A stretch of 64,000 nt of DNA. It comes from JAJAZB01 sp965249815 (lineage in GTDB: Bacteria > Bacteroidota > Bacteroidia > Cytophagales > Spirosomataceae). How positions within the stretch are numbered: the stretch's first letter is position 1; each line of letters starts with the position of its first letter. Under the pieces are notes generated by a model, which searched no databases, was not told where the DNA came from, and saw only the letters and a list, made by a program, of their open reading frames with translations. Location of the stretch: positions 1,364,001 to 1,428,000 of the forward strand of contig CBDFMV010000003.1 in assembly GCA_965249815.1 (NCBI GenBank). The letters run 5' to 3'. The position numbers and the translations under genes are program-made. Shown here in pieces: positions 24,218 through 32,015 of the stretch.

Positions 24218-24251
24218 CCCACCGGAAAACCACCCTCACCTTTTTACTTCC

Positions 24252-24632
24252 ATGGCTTCGTTCATACTGACGCTGAACATCGACGGCGAAGAAATCACGC
24301 TCAACCGGGTCAATTTTTTTGCCATCCGCAGCCGGGACGCCAAAGGTCGCCCGTCCTCCAGCCTGGCCTGGACCGCCTCAATGAGCATGGACACGACCCC
24401 GGAAACCGCGTTCACGGACTGGATGATTGACCCCAACATGAAAAAGGACGTTTCCATCAAGTTTTACCGGGGCGATGAAGTCGAGAAAGAATGGCAGTTT
24501 AACCAGGCCAGTTGCTTCGGGTTTAAAGAAATTTATGTGGATGATTCCGGAAGAATGGAATCCCGCATCGTGATTTCGGGCGAAGTCGTCACCAATGGCA
24601 ACGCCACCCTCAAATACGACTGGACGAGTTGA
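24252..24632 (+). CDS. tssD: T6SS tube protein TssD, short type, copy S1
   Basis: 126 residues. It has the short-type TssD pattern: an N-terminal strand (FILTLNIDGEEITLN), RDAKGRPSS, TDWMIDPNMKKDVSIKFYR and a closing ISGEVVTNGNATLKY. TssD (Hcp-like) hexamers stack to form the inner tube. It is the first of five short paralogues, each followed by a long one. Its interior EKEWQFNQASCFGFKE differs from S3/S4, so it is an older branch. It starts 34 bases after tssC. Confidence 0.9.
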   Translation: MASFILTLNIDGEEITLNRVNFFAIRSRDAKGRPSSSLAWTASMSMDTTPETAFTDWMIDPNMKKDVSIKFYRGDEVEKEWQFNQASCFGFKEIYVDDSGRMESRIVISGEVVTNGNATLKYDWTS

Positions 24633-24661
24633 GTCGGCGTTCCCTTTAAGCCAATACGGCC

Positions 24662-25207
24662 ATGGCAAGCAAAGCGATTTTATCCGTCTGCGGGCAGGAC
24701 TTTAAGGTGCTCGAATTCAGCATCAACCTGCTTCAGAAAATCGACAACCAGGGCCGCCCTGGTTCGGGGGTTTTTATGGGCGATTTTTACATGGTGCTGC
24801 CGGGCGGCCCCGATCTCTTCTTCGAGTGGATCAGCGAACCCACGCGGATGGAAAGCGGCATCGTCAAGACGTACCGGTTCGATCAGGATTCAACTTTCGT
24901 GGAATATTCGTTTACCCAGGGTTTCCTGACGACGATGCTGGAAGATTACCACTACAGCGATTTCATGCAGAACCAGTTCAATCAGGTAAGTGTGGACGAG
25001 GAGGCCGACGAAGAATTTGGTACGTGGACGAAAGCCGTTACGGGCATAAAACCCAACGATTTGGGCATCAATGTGCTGGACGAATCGCTCCGGAAAACCC
25101 GGAAACTTCAGCAACGAACGGGCATTCCATACGTACTCATGCTGACGCTCTCCTGCGACACCATTACCATTCGGGACATTGAACACAAAAACAACTGGGG
25201 CCGGTAG
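24662..25207 (+). CDS. tssD: T6SS tube protein TssD, long type, copy L1
   Basis: 181 residues, MASKAILSVCGQDFKVLEFS. The first 100 residues follow the TssD fold (NQGRPGSGVFMGDF, FDQDSTFVEYSF). It then has a linker (residues about 105-145: MQNQFNQVSVDEEADEEFG and onward) and a conserved C-terminal block (QQRTGIPYVLMLTLSCDTIT, IEHKNNWG) absent in short forms. The extra block may sit on the outside or lumen of the tube. It lies 29 bases after S1. Confidence 0.82.
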   Translation: MASKAILSVCGQDFKVLEFSINLLQKIDNQGRPGSGVFMGDFYMVLPGGPDLFFEWISEPTRMESGIVKTYRFDQDSTFVEYSFTQGFLTTMLEDYHYSDFMQNQFNQVSVDEEADEEFGTWTKAVTGIKPNDLGINVLDESLRKTRKLQQRTGIPYVLMLTLSCDTITIRDIEHKNNWGR

Positions 25208-25258
25208 CGGCACCCTCGCCGGGAGCTTCCGCGCCTGTTAACCCTAAACTGCATCGCC

Positions 25259-25654
25259 ATGCCCTCGTTTCACGCTCAGTTGGATGTCGACGGCACCCTC
25301 TACCCCGTTAATCGGCTCTTTTTCACGGCTTCGCGCAAACGAGATGACCGTGGGAAGCCCGCTTCTGGTACCATCTGGCGACTAATCGTCAGCATCGATG
25401 CGGTGGCACAAGGCCCGTTCGCGGCCTGGATGTTCGATGCGAAAATGGCCAAAGACATCCGGCTGGTGTACTACAACGCCACCGGGCAAGACGAAAGCGA
25501 GACGCTGAAAGAATGGAGTTTCAAGGAAGTTCTGGCGTATGGCATGGTCGAGGTTTTCATCGGGGATGCGTCGTTTCAGACTACCAACCTGGTCATCGCG
25601 GGTAAGGAAGTTTCCAACGGCAATGCGACCCTGACCCTGGAACCAACCGAGTAA
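25259..25654 (+). CDS. tssD: T6SS tube protein TssD, short type, copy S2
   Basis: 131 residues, MPSFHAQLDVDGTLYPVNRL. The middle is longer and more divergent than in other short copies (NATGQDESETLKEWSF), but the frame SGTIWRLIVSIDA, AAWMFDAKM and AGKEVSNGNATL is retained. It is the most divergent of the four GNAT-ending short copies. A 51-base spacer precedes it. Confidence 0.85.
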   Translation: MPSFHAQLDVDGTLYPVNRLFFTASRKRDDRGKPASGTIWRLIVSIDAVAQGPFAAWMFDAKMAKDIRLVYYNATGQDESETLKEWSFKEVLAYGMVEVFIGDASFQTTNLVIAGKEVSNGNATLTLEPTE

Positions 25655-25683
25655 TTTAAAACCGCTCCTAATCGAGTAAAGCC

Positions 25684-26226
25684 ATGGCTCATAAAGCAAT
25701 CGTCAACGTCGCCGGTCAGGAGCTCAAAGCGCTCGAATTCCTGGTCGGTTTCAAGCAGGCTTACGACAGCGAGGGCAAGCCGGCGTCCGGGGTAATGCTC
25801 GGGGATTTCTACCTGATTTTTGAAGGAGGAACCGATCTGTTTTTCGAGTGGCTGGTGGACGCCAAGCGGCTCGAAAACGGCAGCATCAAAACGTACCGCG
25901 ACGACCAGGATTCGGTATTCCTGAGCTACGATTTTGAAAACGCGTTCGTCACGGACGTTTCGGAAAGTTTTTACGAAAACGTCGGCGGGATTCAGAATCA
26001 ATTCAATCAGGTCAGTTCGGCGGAAGATTTGAGCGAAGACCTGGTTGAGTTTGGGTACCAACACGACCGCCTCAGTAAAAAGGACAGCGCGATTCAGCTC
26101 AACATGTGGAAACGGGTGCGCAAGTTTCAGGAACGGGCCAAAATGCCCTACTGCCTGTTCATCACCATGTCGTGCGAGAAGATCACCCTTTACGACGCCA
26201 CCTACGACAACAAGTGGGGAAAATGA
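25684..26226 (+). CDS. tssD: T6SS tube protein TssD, long type, copy L2
   Basis: 180 residues, MAHKAIVNVAGQELKALEFL. The tube-fold half (YDSEGKPASGVMLGDFYLIF, DDQDSVFLSYDF) is followed by the variable linker (GGIQNQFNQVSSAEDLSED) and the C-terminal block FQERAKMPYCLFITMSCEKI, ending DNKWGK. The linker has a run of acidic residues and differs strongly from those of L1, L3 and L4. Confidence 0.82.
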   Translation: MAHKAIVNVAGQELKALEFLVGFKQAYDSEGKPASGVMLGDFYLIFEGGTDLFFEWLVDAKRLENGSIKTYRDDQDSVFLSYDFENAFVTDVSESFYENVGGIQNQFNQVSSAEDLSEDLVEFGYQHDRLSKKDSAIQLNMWKRVRKFQERAKMPYCLFITMSCEKITLYDATYDNKWGK

Positions 26227-26261
26227 AACGGCTCCTTCACAACCCCTAACTCCCTACGCCC

Positions 26262-26645
26262 ATGCCCTCGTTCAAATCTGAAATGGAAGTGGACGGCGAA
26301 ACGTATTCGCTCCTCCGGACGCACTTTTACGGATTTCGCAAACGCGACGCCAAAGGCCGGCCCTCCTCAAAAGCGGGCTGGATGGTGGTCATGCAGATGG
26401 ACTTGCGCGAAGAAAGCACGATTAGCACGTGGATGCTGGATAAAAACAGCAAGAAAGACGTCACCATCAAATTTTATAACGCCGACGACGATTCGACCCT
26501 CAAGGAATGGCAACTCACCGAAGCAGCCTGCTACTCCATGGACGAAACGTTCATCGCCGATGCTGGTTTCATGCTCACGACCCTCCTCGTTACGGGAACG
26601 GAAATTGGCAACGGGAACGCCAGCCTGAAATACGATATGGCTTAA
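26262..26645 (+). CDS. tssD: T6SS tube protein TssD, short type, copy S3
   Basis: 127 residues, MPSFKSEMEVDGETYSLLRT, with RDAKGRPSSKAGWMV, TWMLDKNSKKDVTIKFYNADDD and TEIGNGNASLKYDMA. It is closest to S4 (shared KFYNADDDSTLK), which indicates a recent duplication of the S3-L3/S4-L4 unit. It begins 35 bases after L2. Confidence 0.9.
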   Translation: MPSFKSEMEVDGETYSLLRTHFYGFRKRDAKGRPSSKAGWMVVMQMDLREESTISTWMLDKNSKKDVTIKFYNADDDSTLKEWQLTEAACYSMDETFIADAGFMLTTLLVTGTEIGNGNASLKYDMA

Positions 26646-26669
26646 ACGATTTCAAACCGATTTACCGTC

Positions 26670-27215
26670 ATGGCGAACAAAGCCACTTTATCCGTTGCCG
26701 GGCAGGAATTTGAGGTGTTTGAATTTCACATCAATTTCACCCAAAAGTACGACAACCAGGGTAAACCAGCCTCAGGGGTATTCCTGGGCGATTTTTTTAT
26801 GATCCTGAGCGCGGGCAATGACCTGTTTTTCGAGTGGCTGACGGACCAATACCGCATGGAAAGCGGGACGATAAAAACGTTTCGAACCGACCAGGATTCC
26901 ACGTTTGTGGAATATTCGTTTGAACAAGCGTTTCTGACGAGCGTGCTGGAAAGCCATTTCGAGGACGGGGATTGGTTGCAGAATCAATACAATCAGGTGG
27001 GGAGTCTGGAAAACCGGAGCGATATCATTGATACGAACATGAATCAAATCCGCGGGGAAGCGAACAGCGAAATGCACGTCCTCAACTCCCAGCGAAATCT
27101 CGTGCAACAATTTCAGCGGCGCACGGGCAATTCGTACTGCCTGTTCGTCTCGCTTTCCTGCGAAAAGGTGAAAGTCCGCGACGTCGAACACGACAACAAG
27201 TGGGGGCTATCGTGA
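26670..27215 (+). CDS. tssD: T6SS tube protein TssD, long type, copy L3
   Basis: 181 residues, MANKATLSVAGQEFEVFEFH. The C-terminal block reads QFQRRTGNSYCLFVSLSCEK and VEHDNKWG. The linker (WLQNQYNQVGSLENRSDIID onward, rich in Asn and Met) is distinct from L4, although the N- and C-terminal parts are nearly alike. This contrast argues that the linker evolves faster than the rest. Confidence 0.83.
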   Translation: MANKATLSVAGQEFEVFEFHINFTQKYDNQGKPASGVFLGDFFMILSAGNDLFFEWLTDQYRMESGTIKTFRTDQDSTFVEYSFEQAFLTSVLESHFEDGDWLQNQYNQVGSLENRSDIIDTNMNQIRGEANSEMHVLNSQRNLVQQFQRRTGNSYCLFVSLSCEKVKVRDVEHDNKWGLS

Positions 27216-27269
27216 CGATACCCATCGCCTGTTTTTCTCAGTCTCAAACCCTGTAAATCCCAACAGACG

Positions 27270-27653
27270 ATGCCATCCTTCCGGGCCGAACTCGAAGTAG
27301 ACGGGGCCACGCACCCCCTAAATACGCTGCACTTTTACAGCACCCGCAAACGCGACCCCAAAGGTCGCCCGTCTTCGCACACGATGTGGGTCGTGCTGGT
27401 GGACATCGACATCGTGGAAGACAGCGCCATTACGGCCTGGATGGTGGACAAAAACGCCAAAAAAGACGCCACCATCACGTTTTACAACGCCGACGACGAC
27501 AGCACCCTGAAAACATGGGAGTTGAAACAGGCTGTCTGCTACACGATGAATGAGAAGTTTATTTCCGATCTGGGGTTCATGCGGACCATTCTGAAGATTT
27601 CGGGCAAGGAAATCTCGAATGGTGACGCCACCATGACCTACGACGATAAGTAG
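27270..27653 (+). CDS. tssD: T6SS tube protein TssD, short type, copy S4
   Basis: 127 residues, MPSFRAELEVDGATHPLNTL, with RDPKGRPSSHTMWVV and TAWMVDKNAKKDATITFYNA. The closing strand is KISGKEISNGDATMTYDDK. It is the close sister of S3. It begins 54 bases after L3. Confidence 0.9.
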   Translation: MPSFRAELEVDGATHPLNTLHFYSTRKRDPKGRPSSHTMWVVLVDIDIVEDSAITAWMVDKNAKKDATITFYNADDDSTLKTWELKQAVCYTMNEKFISDLGFMRTILKISGKEISNGDATMTYDDK

Positions 27654-27679
27654 CCCTCTTCTAAAATTTAACATCCATC

Positions 27680-28222
27680 ATGGCAAACAAGGCTACGCTT
27701 TCCGTCGCTAACGAAGAATTCAACGTCCTCGAATTCACGTTGACACTCCAGCAAAAGCATGACAACCAGGGCCAACCGGCTTCTGGGGTGTACCTGGGCG
27801 ATTTCGCGCTGATTCTGGAAGCCGGGAATGAGTTGTTTTTCAACTGGCAGACCGACCAGACCCGCATGGAAGACGGCGACATCACCATTTTCCGCACCGA
27901 TCAGGATTCAAAGTTCATCACGTACTCGTTTGAAAAAGCGTTTGTCACCTCCCTGCTGGAAAGTTATTACGCCAACGATGATCTGACCAACGTGTACAAC
28001 CAGGTTGGAACCGTCGAGGATCTGGGCGGTGCCCTGCTGAACGCGGTGATGGCCGGCTTCAACAACCAGGACCAGTACACCACCAACCTGATTTCCCAGC
28101 GAAACGCCGTTCGCGAGTTTCAAAAGCGCACGGGCAACGCTTACTGCCTGTTTGTCTCGCTTTCCTGCGAGAAAATCACCATCCGCGACGTGGAGCAAGA
28201 CAACAAGTGGGGTACATCGTAA
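27680..28222 (+). CDS. tssD: T6SS tube protein TssD, long type, copy L4
   Basis: 180 residues, MANKATLSVANEEFNVLEFT. The linker LTNVYNQVGTVEDLGGALLN is hydrophobic rather than acidic, and the conserved end reads EFQKRTGNAYCLFVSLSCEK then VEQDNKWGTS. It lies 26 bases after S4. Confidence 0.83.
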   Translation: MANKATLSVANEEFNVLEFTLTLQQKHDNQGQPASGVYLGDFALILEAGNELFFNWQTDQTRMEDGDITIFRTDQDSKFITYSFEKAFVTSLLESYYANDDLTNVYNQVGTVEDLGGALLNAVMAGFNNQDQYTTNLISQRNAVREFQKRTGNAYCLFVSLSCEKITIRDVEQDNKWGTS

Positions 28223-28276
28223 GCAAACCGCCCGGGTGGCCCCTTCGTCATTTCATCTTTTAACTCGCCCGAACTC

Positions 28277-28648
28277 ATGGCTTTTGAAGGAACCCTTAAC
28301 GTGGACGGTACCGCCTACGCCATCAACTGGATGCTGGTGCAGGTAACCCGCGACGAAGACCAGCGGGGCAAACCCGCCTCCCGGCCGGGGTGGTCGATTT
28401 TCGTCAGCCTCGACGCCATGGACGACAGCACCGTGAAAAACTGGATGATCGACCCGAACATGCAGAAGGACGGCAAAATCATCCTCAGCCGAATCGACGA
28501 ATCGGCAACCTTCAAGGAGATTGAATTTAAAAAAGCCTTCTGCGTCAGTTACACGGACGACTTCTTTGCCGACATTGGCTACATGAACACGCTGCTCCGC
28601 ATTACGGGGGCCGAACTGGCCTTCAACAAGGCCACGCTGAAGGTATAG
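28277..28648 (+). CDS. tssD: T6SS tube protein TssD, short type, copy S5 (divergent)
   Basis: 123 residues, MAFEGTLNVDGTAYAINWML. It retains RGKPASRPGWSIFVS, NWMIDPNMQKDGKIILSR and a closing ITGAELAFNKATLKV. It lacks the GNAT-type end of S1-S4 and is the most divergent short copy. Its placement next to vgrG suggests the subunit nearest the spike, or a cargo-carrying version. This is inference. Confidence 0.85.
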   Translation: MAFEGTLNVDGTAYAINWMLVQVTRDEDQRGKPASRPGWSIFVSLDAMDDSTVKNWMIDPNMQKDGKIILSRIDESATFKEIEFKKAFCVSYTDDFFADIGYMNTLLRITGAELAFNKATLKV

Positions 28649-28674
28649 TTTGTCCTTTAATCGTTCCCTAACCC

Positions 28675-29178
28675 ATGTCGTTTCAGGCCACGTTAACCGT
28701 CGAAGGCAAAACGTTCCCCGTCTTGCAGTGCAGCCACCGGATTTCGCAGAAACACGAGCGGGGCAAAGTCACGTCGGGCGTGCGGGGTGGGGTCATCATC
28801 CTGGTGCTGGACGGCACCGACGAAGCCCTGCTCGGCGACTGGGCCTCCGGCCCGACCGTCAAGAAAGACGGCGACGTCACCTTCAACCGCATCGACCAGC
28901 AGTCCACTTTCCAGAAACTCGAATTTCAGGGCGCGTACGCCACGCACTACTTCGAGTTCATGACGTCGAAAAACATCGACGAGCAGGGCGTTTTTGAAGC
29001 CATCGCCGAAAATGTCAGCCTCGACATCCGGAGCGGGGACAAAAACGAAGCGATCGTCATCAACAACGTTAAATTACTGATCCGCTTCGCCGAACGCACG
29101 GGTGTGAGCAACTGCATTTTGCTGCGGCTTTCGGCGGAAAAAATCAAACTCGACGGCATCGACCACCAAAATACCTGA
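28675..29178 (+). CDS. tssD: T6SS tube protein TssD, long type, copy L5 (divergent)
   Basis: 167 residues, MSFQATLTVEGKTFPVLQCS. Only the outline of the family is kept (SGVRGGVIILVL, NRIDQQSTFQKLEFQ), and the C-terminal block is changed to ERTGVSNCILLRLSAEKIK. The linker and the NKWG ending are missing (it ends DHQNT). It probably adapts the tube to the spike, because vgrG begins 3 bases after its stop. Confidence 0.78.
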   Translation: MSFQATLTVEGKTFPVLQCSHRISQKHERGKVTSGVRGGVIILVLDGTDEALLGDWASGPTVKKDGDVTFNRIDQQSTFQKLEFQGAYATHYFEFMTSKNIDEQGVFEAIAENVSLDIRSGDKNEAIVINNVKLLIRFAERTGVSNCILLRLSAEKIKLDGIDHQNT

Positions 29179-29181
29179 CCG

Positions 29182-30954
29182 ATGGCAAAACAGGTCGTGG
29201 CACACATCGAGTTGGAAGGCGGCACCGAATTGAAGGAGGCCTCGTACCTGTGCATCGAGCAGGATTTGTTTGGGCACCACACCTTCGAGCTGCACGTGCC
29301 CTTCGAGCAACTGGAGGATGCCAACGAGTTGTTTTTCCACAAATCCCACCAAAACGTCTGCGGCAAAACGATTCAGTTTTCGTTCGACCCGCTGCTCGAA
29401 AAAGGCTCGTTTTCCTTTAAATTCAAGGGCCTGATTACCGAACTGGCCCTGAAAAACACCAGTAACCTCTCCAACACCTTCGTGCTGACCGGCTACAGCC
29501 CCACGATCCTGCTGGAAGACAGCCGGTTGCGGCGGACGTTTCTGGGCCAAAGCCTGAGCGGCATTGTCGACCACGTGCTCGACCCCTACCCCAGCAATCT
29601 GGTGAAGCGCTCGGTGAAACCCCGCCAGAAGGCCCAGCAGAAATACGTGGTGCAGTACGACGAAACGGCCTTCGGGTTTTTGGCCCGGCTGGCCGCCGAG
29701 TACGGCGAGTGGTGTTTTTACGACGGGCAGCAACTGGTGTTCGGCGAGCCGTCGGGGCAGGAAGTGGATTTCGTCGTCGACGGCACCCAGACCTTCGACA
29801 TGGCCCTGCGACTGCTGCCTTCCAAATTTCTCTATACCCGCTACGACTACCTCGCCCACAAAACCTACGAGAGCCACTCCGACAACCAGCAGGTGAGCGG
29901 CCTGGGCCAGTGGAGCAAATTCACCCTCGACGAATCGGGCAACACCTTCAGCCAGGAAACCCAGGTGCCCCTGCCCAAACCCGTGTACGGCCAGAGCGAA
30001 CTCGACGACATCGCCAAGACGGAAAAAGCCGCCCAGGCCAGTCGGCTGGTTGAATTCCGGGGTTCGGGGGAAAACCCGGAGTACTCCGTCGGGAGCGTGA
30101 TCAAGGTCAAGGGCACGCGCATCACCGAGCGGGGCACGTCGGAGGAGAATTTTGGCAGCTACCGCATCACGCACGTCCGGCACGAGGTGAGTGGCAGCGG
30201 CAACTACGCCAACACGTTCCGGGCCGTGCCCGAGTCGGTCAGTACGCCCCCGCCCAACCCGGCGTTCCACCTGCCGCTGGGCCAGCCCGAACTCGCCACC
30301 GTCACCGACAACCAGGACCCGGAGAAATTGGGCCGGGTGAAAGTCGAGTTTCTCTGGCCGGGCAATGACAAGCAATCCGACTGGCTCCGGGTGGCCCACG
30401 CCTACACCGCCGACGGCGAGGGAATGCTCTTCGTGCCCGAAGAAGGCGCCCAGGTTCTGGTGGCTTACGAAGGCAACCTGGCCGAGTACCCTTTCGTGAT
30501 GGGTAGTTTTTACCCGAAAACCGGCGGGTACACCTACACCGAGCGCGACAACGTACTCAAACGCATCCAGACCAAAGGCGGCAACCAGATTTTGTTGCAC
30601 GACAAAGACGGCGAGCAGCAAATTGAACTTACCAACACCAACCAGACCGGCACGCGCATCCTGCTGTCGTTTGCCAGCGACGGCAAAATCACGCTCGAAA
30701 CCGACGGACCGGTGGAAATAAAAGGAAAGGACATCACCATCACCGCCAGCAACGACCTCACGCTCGAAGCGCAGAACAAGGTAAAAATCGAAGGAAAGGT
30801 CGGCGTGGAAGTGAAAGGAGCCGAAATCAAAGCCGAGGCCGACGCCACGGCCAGCCTCAAAGCCAACGGGCAGGTCACGGTGGAAGGTACCCAGACGTCG
30901 GTGAAAGGCAACGCGATGGTCGAGGTGAAAGGCGGCGTGATTATGCTGAACTGA
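29182..30954 (+). CDS. vgrG: T6SS spike protein VgrG (TssI)
   Basis: 590 residues, starting MAKQVVAHIELEGGTELKEA. The first about 330 residues form the gp27-like part (with FAFLARL-type YDETAFGFLARLAAEYGEW). Then comes a gp5-like OB-fold (ATVTDNQDPEKLGRVKVEFL) and a C-terminal beta-helix of repeating alternating charge and Val (ITITASNDLTLEAQNKVKIE), ending VKGGVIMLN. No C-terminal effector domain is present. Trimers form the spike that the PAAR protein caps. It overlaps the end of the L5 tssD gene region by only 3 bases of spacing, suggesting translational coupling. Confidence 0.94.
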   Translation: MAKQVVAHIELEGGTELKEASYLCIEQDLFGHHTFELHVPFEQLEDANELFFHKSHQNVCGKTIQFSFDPLLEKGSFSFKFKGLITELALKNTSNLSNTFVLTGYSPTILLEDSRLRRTFLGQSLSGIVDHVLDPYPSNLVKRSVKPRQKAQQKYVVQYDETAFGFLARLAAEYGEWCFYDGQQLVFGEPSGQEVDFVVDGTQTFDMALRLLPSKFLYTRYDYLAHKTYESHSDNQQVSGLGQWSKFTLDESGNTFSQETQVPLPKPVYGQSELDDIAKTEKAAQASRLVEFRGSGENPEYSVGSVIKVKGTRITERGTSEENFGSYRITHVRHEVSGSGNYANTFRAVPESVSTPPPNPAFHLPLGQPELATVTDNQDPEKLGRVKVEFLWPGNDKQSDWLRVAHAYTADGEGMLFVPEEGAQVLVAYEGNLAEYPFVMGSFYPKTGGYTYTERDNVLKRIQTKGGNQILLHDKDGEQQIELTNTNQTGTRILLSFASDGKITLETDGPVEIKGKDITITASNDLTLEAQNKVKIEGKVGVEVKGAEIKAEADATASLKANGQVTVEGTQTSVKGNAMVEVKGGVIMLN

Positions 30955-30984
30955 AAAAAGGCGGCGAGTCCGTGTTGCCTTTTT
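30954..30984. terminator. Bidirectional hairpin between vgrG and tssN
   Basis: An 8-bp stem (AAAAAGGC / GCCTTTTT) ends in a T-run on the plus strand and, by symmetry, on the minus strand. It lies between the convergent stops of vgrG (30954) and tssN (31020). The stem is short and AT-rich, so confidence is moderate. Confidence 0.55.
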
Positions 30985-31019
30985 CGGGAAAACCGGCGAC
31001 TAACCCCCAGCCAGCGCCT

Positions 31020-31793
31020 TCAGCCGCGTTCCGCCCGGATCGTGTCGTTGTCGGCAATGGCGTTTTGCTGAAACGTCCGGTCGGGGTCGAGGTAGCGACG
31101 GCGGCGGTACCAGGGGTGTTTTTTGTAAAAAAGCCAGCCACAAGGCTGCTGCTGCGTGGTCAGGAATTCGACCGGTCCGTTGGGGTTGCGCTCGTTGTAG
31201 TCGTTGATGAAAATCAGGAACAAATCGCCCAGGTTCATGGCCACGGGCGCTTTGGCCTTGAAATTCGTCAGGGTCGTGTCGTCGCAGCGTTTGGGAAACT
31301 CGAACTGAATCACCAGCACCCGCGAGAGGTCGATCAAATCCATGTCGGGCGCGGGGGCGTCCAGCGGGTAGTACCATTTTTTGTACGTTGCCGACGGAAT
31401 CCGGAGGTAGTAGTCGAAGGTCAGGTAAAAAAAATACCCGACCACGAACGGTACGATGGCCGTGGCAAACCCCCAGTCGGCCGGGCGGCCCAGCGCCAGC
31501 CGGGGCAGCAGCCCCACCGCCAGCCCGCCGAGCAGCGCCAGGCCGAGGGTCAGAAAAGCGCCCGTCCACACATCGCCGGGCTGGGCAAAGGGCAGGAAGC
31601 GCCGCATGGGCCGGACGTTGAAAATGCCCAGCAGCAGAAACAGCGCCTGCGCCGCCAGGTAGGCCCATTGAATGGTGGTGGGTTGCGCCAAAAGCCCCAG
31701 TGCGCCCACCACGCCGCACACCAGCACCACGATAAGGACGTAAAGAAGCGCGGGGGTAGCTTTTAACTTGAGTTTCGGCGCGGGTAGGTTCAT
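31020..31793 (-). CDS. tssN: T6SS membrane protein TssN
   Basis: 257 residues, starting MNLPAPKLKLKATPALLYVL. Four membrane segments lie near residues 14-36, 43-60, 78-98 and 109-128. They are followed by a soluble C-terminal half (ending TIRAERG) with FKAKAPVAMNLGDLFLIFIN, typical of TssN. TssN is a core component of the Bacteroidetes T6SS (subtype iii), which lacks the TssJLM membrane complex, and it may anchor the baseplate. It is on the opposite strand to its neighbours. The start at 31793 fits the membrane segments; the in-frame ATG at 31895 adds an unrelated leader. Confidence 0.85.
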   Translation of the reverse strand: MNLPAPKLKLKATPALLYVLIVVLVCGVVGALGLLAQPTTIQWAYLAAQALFLLLGIFNVRPMRRFLPFAQPGDVWTGAFLTLGLALLGGLAVGLLPRLALGRPADWGFATAIVPFVVGYFFYLTFDYYLRIPSATYKKWYYPLDAPAPDMDLIDLSRVLVIQFEFPKRCDDTTLTNFKAKAPVAMNLGDLFLIFINDYNERNPNGPVEFLTTQQQPCGWLFYKKHPWYRRRRYLDPDRTFQQNAIADNDTIRAERG

Positions 31794-32015
31794 AAACTCG
31801 GCTTCGATCGCGGCTGGGGGGTGTGCGAAGAGCAAAGATGCTAATTCCACCAAAAAAAGCCACTCCGCACTCCGGTTTCCGGCGTAAATCCGCAAAAAAG
31901 GAGGGCATTAACGCCCGACTATTGACGGAACGGTTAAAGAAACGTCCTGAAAACCTGACTATTTGCGCGTAGTTTCGTAAATCGAATCCATCACCACACA
32001 GCCCTCCCAATTCGT

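Noticed and set aside
24662..29178. Long TssD proteins as tube-toxin fusions
   Set aside because: The C-terminal block is conserved in L1-L4 and has no catalytic motif or toxin-like composition, so it is more likely structural.
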